A stretch of DNA of 64,000 nucleotides, taken from Phycisphaerales bacterium. GTDB taxonomy: Bacteria > Planctomycetota > Phycisphaerae > UBA1845. Every line of letters starts with the position of its first letter. Position 1 is the stretch's first letter. The notes under the pieces are model-generated. The model worked only from the letters and a program-made list of their open reading frames with translations, was not told the origin of the DNA and did not search any database. Position numbers and translations under genes: made by a program. Of the stretch, positions 45,866 to 55,654 are shown piece by piece. The stretch lies in NCBI GenBank assembly GCA_013140575.1, contig JABFSN010000184.1, forward strand, positions 1-64,000, in the 5' to 3' direction.

Positions 45866-46954
45866 ATGCTGTTTCCGTGCATTCCCGCGCATTGGGTGAT
45901 CTGGTTGGGTTTCGCCGCATCCCCACCGCCGGCCGCGGTTGATCCTACCGGCGCGAACGCCGTCCGGGCGAACAGCGTGGACGCTGCGCCGGCGCCCGTT
46001 CCGTCAAGTCCCGCGGACGGATTCTGGCCGACAGCGAAAATGATGGACGGCTTGCTGGCGCGCTGGGCGGACGATAATGCGCTGAAATATGGATTGAACG
46101 CTCCGCTGGCCGAACGACATCGCGAGCAGCTTGTCGACCGATGGAAGCGATTCGCAAGTGAAAACCGGGCAGCATTGCAGCCATTATTGAACGAATACAT
46201 CGAATCGCGATTGGCCGTGACCCCGCCGGACCCGGCGGCTGTACGGAACTGGGCGGAACGGGCGATGCCGATGTTCGAGTCGTTTCGCGAGGAGTTGATG
46301 CAATCGCACAACGAACTGTCGGACGACCTGCCGCCGTTCCAGCGGGCCAGGCTGGCGCTGGACGGCGTGAAGATCGGGGCGGTCATGGAAGGGTTCCGGG
46401 CCCGCCTGCGGGCGTGGGGGGATGGCCGATTCGATGAACACGAGTGGTGGGATCCACCGCGCAGCGTTCGGTCCGAACGGGGTCACGACCCGCCGGGGGA
46501 TTCCGATCGACGGGCGGATGACGCCAACCGCCGGCCGGCGAAGGAAAAGATGGACGAGGAGTTGTTGCGCTGGGATTACCACGTCGCGAAGTTCATCGAA
46601 ATGTTTCAGCTGGACGAGGCACAGCGTCAGGCGGCGTATTCGATTCTGCGGGAATGCCGGGGGAGCGCGCTGGCCCATCTGGATCGCTATCGGGCGCGCA
46701 TGGAGAAGCTGGAACGCTCCATCGCGAAGAACGACGGAAAGATGGATGTTGAACAGCGTGCCGAAGCGACGGCCCTGTATGGTCCGGTTGATTCGGTTTT
46801 CGTGGATTTGAAACGCCGCGTGGACCAAATCCCGACAACGGCCCAGCGCGCGGCGGCGGCGGTTCAAGTATCGCCCCCGACCGACGGGCCGACGGGCGAC
46901 GGTTCCGACGCGGTCGGCAAGGGCACGCCCACCGACGATTCGCCGCCAAACTGA
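45866..46954 (+). CDS. Exported helical protein, unknown function
   Basis: A 362-residue protein. ATG 45866 starts a short signal-like stretch (MLFPCIPAHWVIWLGFAASP). The rest is highly charged and helical, e.g. LLARWADDNALKYGLNAPLA, ERHREQLVDRWKRFASENRA, LLRWDYHVAKFIEMFQLDEA, ECRGSALAHLDRYRARMEKL, with an acidic/Pro C-terminus. It resembles periplasmic helical scaffolds often found in Planctomycetota, but no named family is recognised. It is divergent from the glycosyltransferase gene, with 119 bp between starts. Confidence 0.65.
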   Translation: MLFPCIPAHWVIWLGFAASPPPAAVDPTGANAVRANSVDAAPAPVPSSPADGFWPTAKMMDGLLARWADDNALKYGLNAPLAERHREQLVDRWKRFASENRAALQPLLNEYIESRLAVTPPDPAAVRNWAERAMPMFESFREELMQSHNELSDDLPPFQRARLALDGVKIGAVMEGFRARLRAWGDGRFDEHEWWDPPRSVRSERGHDPPGDSDRRADDANRRPAKEKMDEELLRWDYHVAKFIEMFQLDEAQRQAAYSILRECRGSALAHLDRYRARMEKLERSIAKNDGKMDVEQRAEATALYGPVDSVFVDLKRRVDQIPTTAQRAAAAVQVSPPTDGPTGDGSDAVGKGTPTDDSPPN

Positions 46955-47050
46955 ATTCGAAATCGACGAGACGGCTCGCGTTTTTGGCACACCGGAACAG
47001 GCCGCGTATACTTGCGGCCTGCGAACCGGCGCGCGCAGGGCGGGGACGGT

Positions 47051-48202
47051 ATGGTTTCGTGCGGTCGACGAGTTGTGGTGGCGATGAGCGGGGGCGTGGA
47101 TTCCAGCGTCGCGGCCTGCCTGTTGGCGGAACGGGGATTCAACATCATCGGGCTGTTCATGCGCGTCGGCGCGGACCCGGTCGAAAACGAGGGCGCCGAC
47201 GGCGGGGTCGATCGATCGTCGCGCAAGCAGGGCTGCTGCAGCGCATCGGATGCGTCGGACGCGAGATTCGTGGCCGGCAAGCTGGGCGTTCCATTTTTCG
47301 CGCTGAACTTCAAACGGGAATTCGATCAACTTATCGACGAGTTTTCGGACGCCTATGCCGCGGGCCGGACGCCCAACCCGTGCGTGGTGTGCAATCAGAA
47401 GTTCAAGTTCGGACGGCTGATGGCCTACGCCGACGCGGTGGGCGCGGAATTCGTGGCCACCGGACATTACGCGCGCATCCAACGCAACGGCGCGGAGTGC
47501 AGGCTGGCGCGCAGTGCGGACGCGCAGAAGGACCAGACGTACGTGCTGTTCGGGTTGTCCCCCGCGGTGTTGCCGCGGGTGTTGTTTCCGTTGGGTGACC
47601 TGACCAAGGCGGACGTTCGCCGTGAAGCGCATCGATTCGGTCTGCCGAACGCGGACAAGCCCGATTCGGTGGAAATCTGTTTCGTGCCCGATCAGGATTA
47701 TGCCCGTGTGGTGCGCTCCCGCCGGCCGGATGCGTTTCGTGACGGCGACGTGGTCGATTCGAATGGGCAGGTCGTGGGGCGGCATCGCGGGCTGCCGCGA
47801 TACACGATCGGTCAGCGGCGGGGATTGGGCATCGCGGTCGGCGAACCGATTTACGTGACGCGATTGAACGTATTGGACAACACGGTGACCGTGGGACCGC
47901 GGGGGCACCTGCTGAAGCGCGAATTGACGGTAAACGGGATCAACCTGCTGCGGTCGGATGTTGGGGCGACGTTCCGGGCCGACGTCAAGATTCGGTATCA
48001 TCACGAACCGTCGCCGGCGACGGTGACGATGACCGATGGAATCGCGCAAGTGGTTTTTGACGAGCCGCAGTCGGCGCCGACGCCGGGTCAGGCGGCCGTT
48101 TTCTACAACGATGACGTGGTGGTGGGCGGCGGCTGGATCGATCAGGTCATGGACGAACCGATTGAGACGTCGCCGGCGCTGGCGGCCGGCTGCCCCGTTT
48201 AG
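47051..48202 (+). CDS. mnmA: tRNA-specific 2-thiouridylase MnmA
   Basis: A 383-residue ATP-pyrophosphatase-type enzyme that thiolates U34 of tRNA Lys, Glu and Gln. The PP-loop is VVVAMSGGVDSSVAACLL (residues 9-26). The two catalytic cysteines lie in RTPNPCVVCNQKFKFG and in SVEICFVPDQDYA, as in E. coli (C102, C199). YTIGQRRGLGIAVGEPIYVT and the C-terminal barrel (LKRELTVNGINLL, PSPATVTMTDGIAQVVFDEP) are standard. ATG 47051 begins just before the first strand; a longer frame from 47012 has no support. It is followed after 72 bp by carA. Confidence 0.96.
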   Translation: MVSCGRRVVVAMSGGVDSSVAACLLAERGFNIIGLFMRVGADPVENEGADGGVDRSSRKQGCCSASDASDARFVAGKLGVPFFALNFKREFDQLIDEFSDAYAAGRTPNPCVVCNQKFKFGRLMAYADAVGAEFVATGHYARIQRNGAECRLARSADAQKDQTYVLFGLSPAVLPRVLFPLGDLTKADVRREAHRFGLPNADKPDSVEICFVPDQDYARVVRSRRPDAFRDGDVVDSNGQVVGRHRGLPRYTIGQRRGLGIAVGEPIYVTRLNVLDNTVTVGPRGHLLKRELTVNGINLLRSDVGATFRADVKIRYHHEPSPATVTMTDGIAQVVFDEPQSAPTPGQAAVFYNDDVVVGGGWIDQVMDEPIETSPALAAGCPV

Positions 48203-48274
48203 ATCGGGAGCCATGTCGGTTGCGGGAATGTGGATTGTCGGGGTTGGATGTCGGTTCCGATCGGATCATCGCGC

Positions 48275-49486
48275 ATGAATGAAACGCGTTGCCTGCTGGC
48301 GGTGGAGGACGGCGCCGTTTACGTCGGGGCCGCGTTTGGCGCGACGGGGACGCGGTTCGGCGAGGTGGTGTTCAACACGTCGATGGCCGGTTACGAGGAG
48401 ATTCTGACCGATCCGTCGTACCGTGGGCAGATCGTGGTGATGACCACGCCGCAGATGGGCAATTATGGAATCACCGGCGAAGACGCGGAGTCGTCGCGTC
48501 CCCATCTGGCCGGTTTCGCAATCCGGGAACTGAGCGCCCGGTATAGCAACCATCGCGCCCGGACGGGCCTGGCCGACTACCTGCGGGAACATGGCGTCGT
48601 CGGCATCCAGTCGATCGACACGCGGGCGTTGACGCGCCGGGTGCGGATGACGGGGGCCATGCGGGGCGTGGTCACGACCGAAGTCGACGATCCGGCGCGG
48701 TGCGTGGCCATGGCCCGGGCGGCGCCGTCCATGGAAGGCGCTGATCTGGTTTCGGAAGTGGCGCCCCGCGAACCGTTCGCCTGGCGGGAAGGTACCGACC
48801 CGCGATTCGGAAACGCCCGACCATGTATCGGCCGGCGGGCGGATTTTGCAAGGAATAATGGAAATCCACGCGTGGTGGCGATTGACTGCGGGATGAAGCG
48901 CGGCATTTTGCGGCAGCTGGTCGATCGCGTCGGTCCGGTGCAGGTGGTGCCGCCGACGACAACCGGGCGGGCGGTGCTGGACATGCGACCCGACGGCGTC
49001 GTGGTCAGCAACGGTCCGGGCGATCCGGCCGCGGTACGCGCGACGATCGCGACGTTGCAACAACTGATTGGCCGCGTGCCGATATTCGGCATCTGCCTGG
49101 GACATCAGTTGCTGGCGTTGGCGCTGGGAGCGAAGACGGTCAAAATGAGATTCGGGCATCACGGTGGCAACCACCCGGTTCGCAACGCCGCCACCGGGCG
49201 CGTGGAAATCACGTCGCAGAATCACGGTTTCGCGGTGGACGAGGCTTCCTTGCGTTCGGTCGGCGGCGAGGTGACGCATGTCAATCTGAATGACGGCACG
49301 GTGGAAGGATTTGCGGCGCCGGACCGGGCGGTTCTGGCCGTGCAGTATCATCCCGAGGCAAGCCCCGGTCCGCATGACGCGACGTATCTGTTTGATCGTT
49401 TCGTGGACATGATGACGCCGGCGCCATCCCCGATGGCGAACGAGGCGTCCTACGCTCGCGTGGCGTTGCCAACGCCTGCCCCGTGA
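48275..49486 (+). CDS. carA: Carbamoyl-phosphate synthase small subunit (glutaminase)
   Basis: A 403-residue glutamine amidotransferase subunit supplying NH3 to CarB for arginine and pyrimidine synthesis. The N-terminal domain has CLLAVEDGAVYVGAAFGATG, GEVVFNTSMAGYEEILTDPS and YRGQIVVMTTPQMGNYGI. The class I glutaminase triad is FGICLGHQLLALALGAKT (Cys274) with His and Glu of VQYHPEASPGPHDATYLFD. ATG 48275 is chosen at the start of the conserved domain. carB is not adjacent in the window. The next gene is an O-antigen-ligase-like protein 96 bp away. Confidence 0.96.
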   Translation: MNETRCLLAVEDGAVYVGAAFGATGTRFGEVVFNTSMAGYEEILTDPSYRGQIVVMTTPQMGNYGITGEDAESSRPHLAGFAIRELSARYSNHRARTGLADYLREHGVVGIQSIDTRALTRRVRMTGAMRGVVTTEVDDPARCVAMARAAPSMEGADLVSEVAPREPFAWREGTDPRFGNARPCIGRRADFARNNGNPRVVAIDCGMKRGILRQLVDRVGPVQVVPPTTTGRAVLDMRPDGVVVSNGPGDPAAVRATIATLQQLIGRVPIFGICLGHQLLALALGAKTVKMRFGHHGGNHPVRNAATGRVEITSQNHGFAVDEASLRSVGGEVTHVNLNDGTVEGFAAPDRAVLAVQYHPEASPGPHDATYLFDRFVDMMTPAPSPMANEASYARVALPTPAP

Positions 49487-49582
49487 CGCGGTCCGCCATT
49501 TCGAACACGATGGGCGCCGACTGGAACGCAGCCGGGGGCGGTCTGCGCGTCGAACCGTAACCCAACGCCGAAGACAACTGCC

Positions 49583-51853
49583 GTGCGAACAGACCAGCAC
49601 CATCATCGGGGTTCGAATGCGACCGCAGCCGGTTGGTGGCTGGAACGAGTCTCGCTGCTGGTGGTGCTGGCCATCGTCGGGCTGCGGCCGCTGATCGCGG
49701 AACAGTACGGGTCGGGCGAGTCAACGCTGACGCAGGCCATCGGACTGGTTCACGACCCGTCGCCGGTCACCACGTTGGCGATAGACGCGGCGATTCTCGC
49801 GGCGTGGGTGCTGTGGTTTGCGGCGCAGGCACGGGGCCGCGGGCGGGCGTATCGACCGACGGGGGCGGAATGGGGACTGGCGGTGATCGCCGTCACGGCG
49901 GCCGTTTCGTGTCTGGCGGCGGGAAACAAGCGATTGGCCGTCAACGGGGCGGTGGATTGGGTCTGTTGCGGATCGTTGCTGCCGTTGCTGGTGCAACAGT
50001 TGACCACGCGCGGGCGAGTTCAACTGGCGTTGTGTGTGATACTGGCGAGCGCGGCGGCGCAGGCGGTCGAATGCGTGCATCAGCGATTCTGGGTGTTTCC
50101 GGAGACGGAAGCGATGTACGCGGCGGAGCGCGACGCGATTTGGGGGCGGCAGGGAATCGCGTTGGATTCACCGGAAGTCGCGATGTACGAGGCCCGCATG
50201 GGGTCGCGGGAGGCAAACGGGTATCTGTCGCACAGCAACATCGCGGGGGCCCATCTGATGACGGCGATGATCGTCGCGGCCGGTCTCGCCATTGCGGTGC
50301 TGTGCGCCCCGAATCCCGTCGGCGGCGGCGCGTCGATCGGACCGTGGATGGTGGCCGGGCTGCTGGCCGTCGGGTTGGTTTTGACCCGCGGCCGGGGCGC
50401 GGAAGTTGCCGGGGCGATCGGGTTGGCGGCGTTGATCGCACGAGTTCGATGGCGGGGGTGGATCGACACGCACGCGGAATGGATGTGGCGCGTCGGCTGG
50501 TTGATGGCCGGCGTCGGGATCGTCGCGGTGATCGGGTACGGCGGATGGTCCGGCACGTTGCCGGGCCGATCGTTGGATTTCCGCTGGAAATATTGGACGG
50601 CGTCGGCGGCGATGATCGCCGATCGACCGTTGACGGGCGTGGGCGGTGGAAATTTCGGCCGGCATTATTTGCGATACAAGGGCGTCGACAGCCCGGAAGA
50701 GGTGCAGAACCCGCACAATTTTCTTGTCACGGCGGCGAGCGATTGGGGGATTGGCGGCGCCATCGGCGTCGTGCTACTGGTTTGCGGAGTTTCGCGATTG
50801 ATCGCGCATCCACCGGTCAATCGAGACGTCGAGGCCGTCATTGCGAGTGACGATGACGGACGCGCATGGCCGTGGTGGGGAGTGGCGCTGGCGGTCGCGG
50901 TGTTTGGGCCGCGCACGGCATTGTTGGGCAGCGACGACTCGAACTACATCTATTTCGCGACGGTGGTGCCGTTGTTGGCATGGGTGGGTGCGTTCATCGT
51001 GGTGGCGCGGCGGCCGATCGGCGGATTGAAGATCATCGCCGGCGGCATCGCGATCGCGTTGGCGACATTTTTGTTGCAGGACACGATCAATTTCGCGTCA
51101 CTGGTTCCGGGAACGTTGGCGACGGCATTCGCGCTGGCCGGCGTGGTGGCGGCGATTCGTCATTTGCCGAAAAACGCCGCGGCGCAACCGCGGGAGATGT
51201 CGTCCGCCGGTTCGGCGTGCGTCGCGCTGGGAATTCTGGCGACCGTCGTTTTCGGGATCGTGCGTCCGGTCTACCATAGTCATCGATCGATGTCGGCGGC
51301 GCGCCGGGCAACGTCGTGGACGCAGGCGGTGGCGCTCTACGACGAGGCGGCGTCCGCGGACGGGTTGGATTCCCGGCCGTTGTACGAGTGCGGACGGTTG
51401 TTACAGGCAACGGCGTTAACATCGAGCGATCCGGTGGGCGCACTCGACGGGGCGATTGAGCGTCTGGCAAATGCAATCGACCGCGATCCCGAGAATCTCG
51501 CCATTTACGCGTCAATAAGCCGGTGCCAACTGATCCGCGCGAATCAGACGGGATCGTCGGACGATTATTCGGCAGCCATCGAATCAGGCGAACGGGCGGT
51601 GGCGCTCTATCCGACCGATCCGGCGCAACACGTGTGGTTGGGGGAATGTCTGGCGGCGGAGGGGAGTGCCCGGCAGAATGCCGCCACGTTGCGCCGGGCG
51701 GCCGACGAGTATCGGGAGGCCTTGCGTTTGGACGCGGCACGTCCCGCATGGGAAGTCATCCGCCGATTAACCGGCGCGCAACGGCAAGCGATCGCGGATC
51801 AGTGCGGGCAGGTGGAACGTGACGCGGAGGCGATACGTGGCCGTTCGCCGTGA
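49583..51853 (+). CDS. O-antigen ligase family membrane protein with C-terminal TPR region
   Basis: A 756-residue protein. Some twelve hydrophobic helices span residues ~20-530 and a large extracytoplasmic loop is of the WaaL/Wzy type: FRWKYWTASAAMIADRPLTG, VGGGNFGRHYLRYKGVDSPE, NPHNFLVTAASDWGIGGAIG. These are the conserved 'P..G.G.gnf' and 'H.h' segments of the Wzy_C family. The last ~180 residues are helical repeats (EAASADGLDSRPLYECGRLL, AVALYPTDPAQHVWLGECLA) resembling TPRs. GTG 49583 is the likely start. It should transfer or polymerise glycan chains at the membrane; the glycan is unknown. Confidence 0.85.
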   Translation: MRTDQHHHRGSNATAAGWWLERVSLLVVLAIVGLRPLIAEQYGSGESTLTQAIGLVHDPSPVTTLAIDAAILAAWVLWFAAQARGRGRAYRPTGAEWGLAVIAVTAAVSCLAAGNKRLAVNGAVDWVCCGSLLPLLVQQLTTRGRVQLALCVILASAAAQAVECVHQRFWVFPETEAMYAAERDAIWGRQGIALDSPEVAMYEARMGSREANGYLSHSNIAGAHLMTAMIVAAGLAIAVLCAPNPVGGGASIGPWMVAGLLAVGLVLTRGRGAEVAGAIGLAALIARVRWRGWIDTHAEWMWRVGWLMAGVGIVAVIGYGGWSGTLPGRSLDFRWKYWTASAAMIADRPLTGVGGGNFGRHYLRYKGVDSPEEVQNPHNFLVTAASDWGIGGAIGVVLLVCGVSRLIAHPPVNRDVEAVIASDDDGRAWPWWGVALAVAVFGPRTALLGSDDSNYIYFATVVPLLAWVGAFIVVARRPIGGLKIIAGGIAIALATFLLQDTINFASLVPGTLATAFALAGVVAAIRHLPKNAAAQPREMSSAGSACVALGILATVVFGIVRPVYHSHRSMSAARRATSWTQAVALYDEAASADGLDSRPLYECGRLLQATALTSSDPVGALDGAIERLANAIDRDPENLAIYASISRCQLIRANQTGSSDDYSAAIESGERAVALYPTDPAQHVWLGECLAAEGSARQNAATLRRAADEYREALRLDAARPAWEVIRRLTGAQRQAIADQCGQVERDAEAIRGRSP

Positions 51854-51896
51854 CCAGCCAATCGCTGAAAACCGGACAACGGTCCAGGGAACGCCG

Positions 51897-52835
51897 ATGA
51901 CGGATTCCAGTCTGCCGACGACGGACGGTGCGGGGCCGGCGTTGGCCCATGTGCGACGGCACGTCGCGGCGATCGTCGCGCTGCGCGTTCTGCTGGCGTT
52001 GCTCCTGGTCGTGTCGTTGATTGCCGGCGCCTATTTCGTGATGCAGGCGGTCGCGGCGAAACAGCGGCCGATCAGCCTGAAGAGCTCGCCGCAGGAGGGG
52101 TTCATGCGCATGACCGTCCTGTTGACGGGCGGCATGGTCGCGTTGGTCCTGTCCAACGGCAGCGGGCTGGGCAAGCGCGGGTTTCACGCATTGGGGCTGA
52201 TCGGCATCGCCTGCGCCCTGGCGGGATATGTCGCGGGCATCAACGACACCTGGAACTGGTGGGAATGGATTTGGCCGTTTCGGACCCAGCAGTTCGTGAT
52301 GTCCGTCACCATGTGGTGCTGGTCGGCGGCGTTAGGCCTAATCGGGCTGTTGTCGTTGGTGCGGCTGCCGCGGCATTTGAAATGGCTGCCGGTGGCGACC
52401 TCGCTGGCCATCGGCGGATTGGGATTCCTGTTGGCCGACATGGTTTGGTCGCGCGACCGTCTGCCGCGATCGCGATGGGGATGGGTCGCGGCCGACATCT
52501 GCCTGGTGTTGGTTTCCTGTGGAACGGGCGCCGCGTTGATTATTCACAAACTGGGGTTGGTGAAGCGGGCGCTGACCGCCGCGCGCACCGCCGTTTCCAT
52601 TCGGTTGGAATGTCCGCGCTGCGGGTCGAACGAACTGGCCGACGTCGGGACCGGGTTGTGTTCCCGCTGCGGGCTGAAACTGCACATCGAAGTTGCCGAC
52701 GCCGAATGTGACGGGTGCGGGTATCCGCTGCACGGTCTGACCAGCGAGCGCTGTCCCGAGTGCGGAACGCCGTTCAGGAGGCAACGGGCGGCGAACGATG
52801 GAGCGATGCCGGCCGGCGCGAATAGCGGTGCGTAA
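51897..52835 (+). CDS. Membrane protein with C-terminal double zinc ribbon
   Basis: A 312-residue protein with about six helices (LRVLLALLLVVSLIAGAYFV, MTVLLTGGMVALVLSNGSGL, FVMSVTMWCWSAALGLIGLL). The cytoplasmic tail contains four CxxC pairs: CPRC, CSRC, CDGC and CPEC (in LECPRCGSNEL, GTGLCSRCGLKL, AECDGCGYPLHGL and SERCPECGTPF). These make two zinc ribbons, a combination characteristic of Planctomycetota membrane proteins. ATG 51897 is preferred; the open frame extends 26 codons upstream. The function is unknown. It follows the ligase-like gene by 43 bp and is likely co-transcribed. Confidence 0.75.
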   Translation: MTDSSLPTTDGAGPALAHVRRHVAAIVALRVLLALLLVVSLIAGAYFVMQAVAAKQRPISLKSSPQEGFMRMTVLLTGGMVALVLSNGSGLGKRGFHALGLIGIACALAGYVAGINDTWNWWEWIWPFRTQQFVMSVTMWCWSAALGLIGLLSLVRLPRHLKWLPVATSLAIGGLGFLLADMVWSRDRLPRSRWGWVAADICLVLVSCGTGAALIIHKLGLVKRALTAARTAVSIRLECPRCGSNELADVGTGLCSRCGLKLHIEVADAECDGCGYPLHGLTSERCPECGTPFRRQRAANDGAMPAGANSGA

Positions 52836-52885
52836 ACTCGCCGCGGGAAGGCGCTCGTCGAATCCGGCAGCCGCAAACCTATGAG

Positions 52886-53383
52886 TTATTTGCTGACCGC
52901 CAGCCATCCGCCCGTCGGGCTGCGGCGCAGGCGCAACGTGGGGAAATGGGCGCGGGTCAGTTCCGACGTGTGCCCGTCGATGCGCAGTATGACGCGACGG
53001 TTCCAGTCCGCGGGGACGCGCGAAAGATCGAGAACCACCTGTTCCAATCCGTCGGTTTCGATGACCACCCGGTTTTCAGGCGACACCGCCCCCGTCACCC
53101 ATCCGCCCTTGACGCCGTCGATCAGCCGTTCACCCCGTATCCAACGTTCGGCCGAATCGGGCAGTTCAACCGCACGCAAATCGTCGAGCGTCAATCGGTG
53201 CGTGACCGGCGTTGCGGCCGCGACATCGACCGGCAACGGGCTATCGCCTGCCGGGTCGTTCACCGGATCGACGTGATCGGCCGCCGCGTCCATCGGCGGC
53301 GGGCCGGAGCATGAAAACGGCACGGTGACGGCAACGACGCAAACCGCCGTCGCGTGCCGAACCGCGGTTATACTGCATCGCAT
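52886..53383 (-). CDS. Predicted lipoprotein, unknown function
   Basis: A 165-residue protein. ATG 53383 starts a signal (MRCSITAVRHATAVCVVAVT) with a possible lipobox VPFSC. The mature part has regular beta-strand wording (HRLTLDDLRAVELPDSAERW, GLEQVVLDLSRVPADWNRRV, ILRIDGHTSELTRAHFPTLR). The frame is open upstream into the divergent hslV region and those codons are rejected. No family is recognised. It is convergent with the zinc-ribbon protein gene. Confidence 0.6.
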   Translation of the reverse strand: MRCSITAVRHATAVCVVAVTVPFSCSGPPPMDAAADHVDPVNDPAGDSPLPVDVAAATPVTHRLTLDDLRAVELPDSAERWIRGERLIDGVKGGWVTGAVSPENRVVIETDGLEQVVLDLSRVPADWNRRVILRIDGHTSELTRAHFPTLRLRRSPTGGWLAVSK

Positions 53384-53510
53384 GGGAAACGCCTCGACCG
53401 CGAACCTACGTGCGCCGCGTCGGCCGGTCAACACGTCGAGTTGCCACACCGCGCGTGATGTTGTACCGTCCGTTGCATGCCGCGCTGCGGCGATTTCGGA
53501 GCGTGAATCC

Positions 53511-54047
53511 GTGCCGTTGATTCGATCAACCACTATTCTGAGCGTGCGCCGCGGCGAACTGGTGGCCATCGGCGGCGACGGGCAGGTGTCGCTGGGGCAC
53601 ACCATGGTCAAGCAGGACGCGGTTAAGCTGCGCTCGTTTCAGGACGGCGGGGTGTGGTGCGGATTCGCCGGGGCGGCCGCCGACGCGTTCGCCCTGCTGG
53701 ATCGATTCGGGGCCAAGCTGGACGCATACAAGGGCAACGTCCGTCGAGCGGCCATCGAACTGGCCCGGGAATGGCGGGCGGACAAGGTGTTGCGGCGGTT
53801 GGATTCGCTGCTGATCGCGTGCAGCAAGGATGCGTCGCTGATGGTCAGCGGATCCGGCGACGTGATCGAGCCGAGCGACGGCGTTCTGGGCGTCGGTTCC
53901 GGCGGAATGTACGCGGTGGCCGCCGCGCGGGCCTTGCTGGCGGAAACGGAATTGGCGGCGCCCGCCATCGTCGAGAAGGCGCTGCACATCGCGGCCGACA
54001 TCTGCGTGTACACGAACCACCACGTCACCGTCGAAACGGTGAAGTGA
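53511..54047 (+). CDS. hslV: HslV peptidase subunit of the HslUV protease
   Basis: A 178-residue N-terminal-nucleophile peptidase. The sequence TTILSVRRGELVAIGGDGQV gives the catalytic Thr at the mature N-terminus. It is preceded by a short propeptide MPLIRS if GTG 53511 is the start, as in ClpQ of Bacillus, rather than the bare Met-Thr of E. coli. Conserved CGFAGAAADAFALLDRFGAK, AIELAREWRADKVLRRLDSL, VIEPSDGVLGVGSGGMYAVA and ICVYTNHHVTVE follow. The long open frame upstream is not homologous. hslU begins 63 bp downstream, so they form an operon. Confidence 0.95.
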   Translation: MPLIRSTTILSVRRGELVAIGGDGQVSLGHTMVKQDAVKLRSFQDGGVWCGFAGAAADAFALLDRFGAKLDAYKGNVRRAAIELAREWRADKVLRRLDSLLIACSKDASLMVSGSGDVIEPSDGVLGVGSGGMYAVAAARALLAETELAAPAIVEKALHIAADICVYTNHHVTVETVK

Positions 54048-54110
54048 CAGCACCAACCCGCGACCGGGCGGACGCCGAAGTCGGCTGGGCTCCATGATCG
54101 TCTCCGTTCG

Positions 54111-55451
54111 ATGAAAAACTTGACCCCCAAACAAATCGTCGCCGAACTGAACCGGCACATCGTCGGCCAGAACGACGCCAAACGGGCCGTGTCCGTCGCC
54201 ATCCGCAACCGCTGGCGACGCCAACAATTGCCCGACGGCATCCGGGACGAGGTCGGTCCGCGAAACATCATCATGATCGGCCCCACCGGCGTGGGCAAAA
54301 CGGAAATCGCCCGCCGGCTCGCGACGCTGGTCGGCGCGCCGTTCGTCAAGGTGGAGGCCACCAAATTCACCGAGGTCGGCTACCACGGGCGCGACGTGGA
54401 CAGCATGATCCGTGACCTGCTGGACCGGGCCATGGATATGGTTCGCAGTGAACAGACCGACGTGGTTCGCGCCGAAGGCGAACGCATGACCGAGGAAGCG
54501 CTCATCGATCTGCTGATTCCAGGCGGCGAACCGGAACCGCCGACGGGCGAGGAGGACGAATCGGCCGAACGGCGGCGGCGCAGCCGCGAGAAAATCCGCC
54601 AGCGGCTGCGCGACGGCGAAATGGAAGATCGCATGGTGGAGCTGGCCGTCGCCCAGAAATCCCTGCCGCACGGCATGTTCACCACCATCGGCGGGGACAT
54701 GCTCGACCCGGACATGCACGGTTTTCTCGAGCGCTTGGTGCCCAGCCAGTCGAAACAACGCCGCGTGCCCGTCCGCGAGGCCCGCCGCCTTCTGTTCGAC
54801 CAGAACTGCGACAAATTGATCGACGCCGAAAAGGTCACGGAAATGGCCATCCGCCGCACCGAAAACAGCGGCATCATTTTTCTCGACGAAATCGACAAGC
54901 TGTGTTCGCCGGACCGCGCCCACGGCCCGGACGTGTCACGGCAGGGCGTGCAACGCGATCTGCTCCCCATCGTGGAAGGCTGCGTCGTGTCCACCCGGCA
55001 GGGACCGGTCCGCACCGATCACATCCTGTTCATCGCGGCCGGTGCGTTTCACGGGAGCAAGCCGTCCGATCTGATGCCCGAATTGCAAGGCCGTTTCCCC
55101 ATCCGCGTGGAATTGGAAGACCTGAACGAGGCCGATTTCCTGCGAATTCTGACCGAGCCGGAAGGCGCCATCAGCAAGCAGCAGGTCGCGCTCATGGGCA
55201 CCGAAGGCGTCACCATTTCGTTTACCGCCGACGCTATCAAGGCCATGGCCGAGATCGCCGCCAAGGTCAACCGCTCGTCACAGAACATCGGCGCCCGGCG
55301 TTTGTACACCATCATGGAACGGGTCATGGAAGACCTGTCGTTCAACGCCCCCGATCGGTCCGGCGACGTCGTCTCTATCGACGACGCATTCGTTCGAGAA
55401 CGACTGGCGGCCATTTCATCCGACGAAGATTTGAGCCGATTCATTTTGTGA
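54111..55451 (+). CDS. hslU: HslU ATPase subunit of the HslUV protease
   Basis: A 446-residue AAA+ unfoldase that feeds HslV. The opening MKNLTPKQIVAELNRHIVGQ, Walker A GPTGVGKTEIARRLATLVGA (K63), pore loop KFTEVGYHGRDV, the charged I-domain (EPEPPTGEEDESAERRRRSR), Walker B NSGIIFLDEIDKL and the C-terminal LSRFIL that docks into HslV are all intact. Length is typical. It is co-transcribed with hslV. rpsU follows about 200 bp later. Confidence 0.97.
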   Translation: MKNLTPKQIVAELNRHIVGQNDAKRAVSVAIRNRWRRQQLPDGIRDEVGPRNIIMIGPTGVGKTEIARRLATLVGAPFVKVEATKFTEVGYHGRDVDSMIRDLLDRAMDMVRSEQTDVVRAEGERMTEEALIDLLIPGGEPEPPTGEEDESAERRRRSREKIRQRLRDGEMEDRMVELAVAQKSLPHGMFTTIGGDMLDPDMHGFLERLVPSQSKQRRVPVREARRLLFDQNCDKLIDAEKVTEMAIRRTENSGIIFLDEIDKLCSPDRAHGPDVSRQGVQRDLLPIVEGCVVSTRQGPVRTDHILFIAAGAFHGSKPSDLMPELQGRFPIRVELEDLNEADFLRILTEPEGAISKQQVALMGTEGVTISFTADAIKAMAEIAAKVNRSSQNIGARRLYTIMERVMEDLSFNAPDRSGDVVSIDDAFVRERLAAISSDEDLSRFIL

Positions 55452-55654
55452 CGTCGGCCAAGGCGATGCCCAACCACGCAAGGCGATCGCGAATTGCACA
55501 CACAATGCACTATTCGCAGTAAAAATAAATACCAGAAGCCGTGGTTCGGGGGTGGCGAAGTTGACGGACACCCGGTACATTCCCGGATTCCCGCCGTTGG
55601 AACGCAGCCAGGGCGGACGCGGCTTTTGTACCAGAAGGGAGCGGCAGAAAACAC

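Noticed and set aside
46184-48214. 676-codon minus-strand frame opposite the exported helical protein and mnmA.
   Set aside because: mnmA on the other strand is unambiguous; this frame is His/Arg/Pro-rich as expected for an antisense frame in high-GC DNA.
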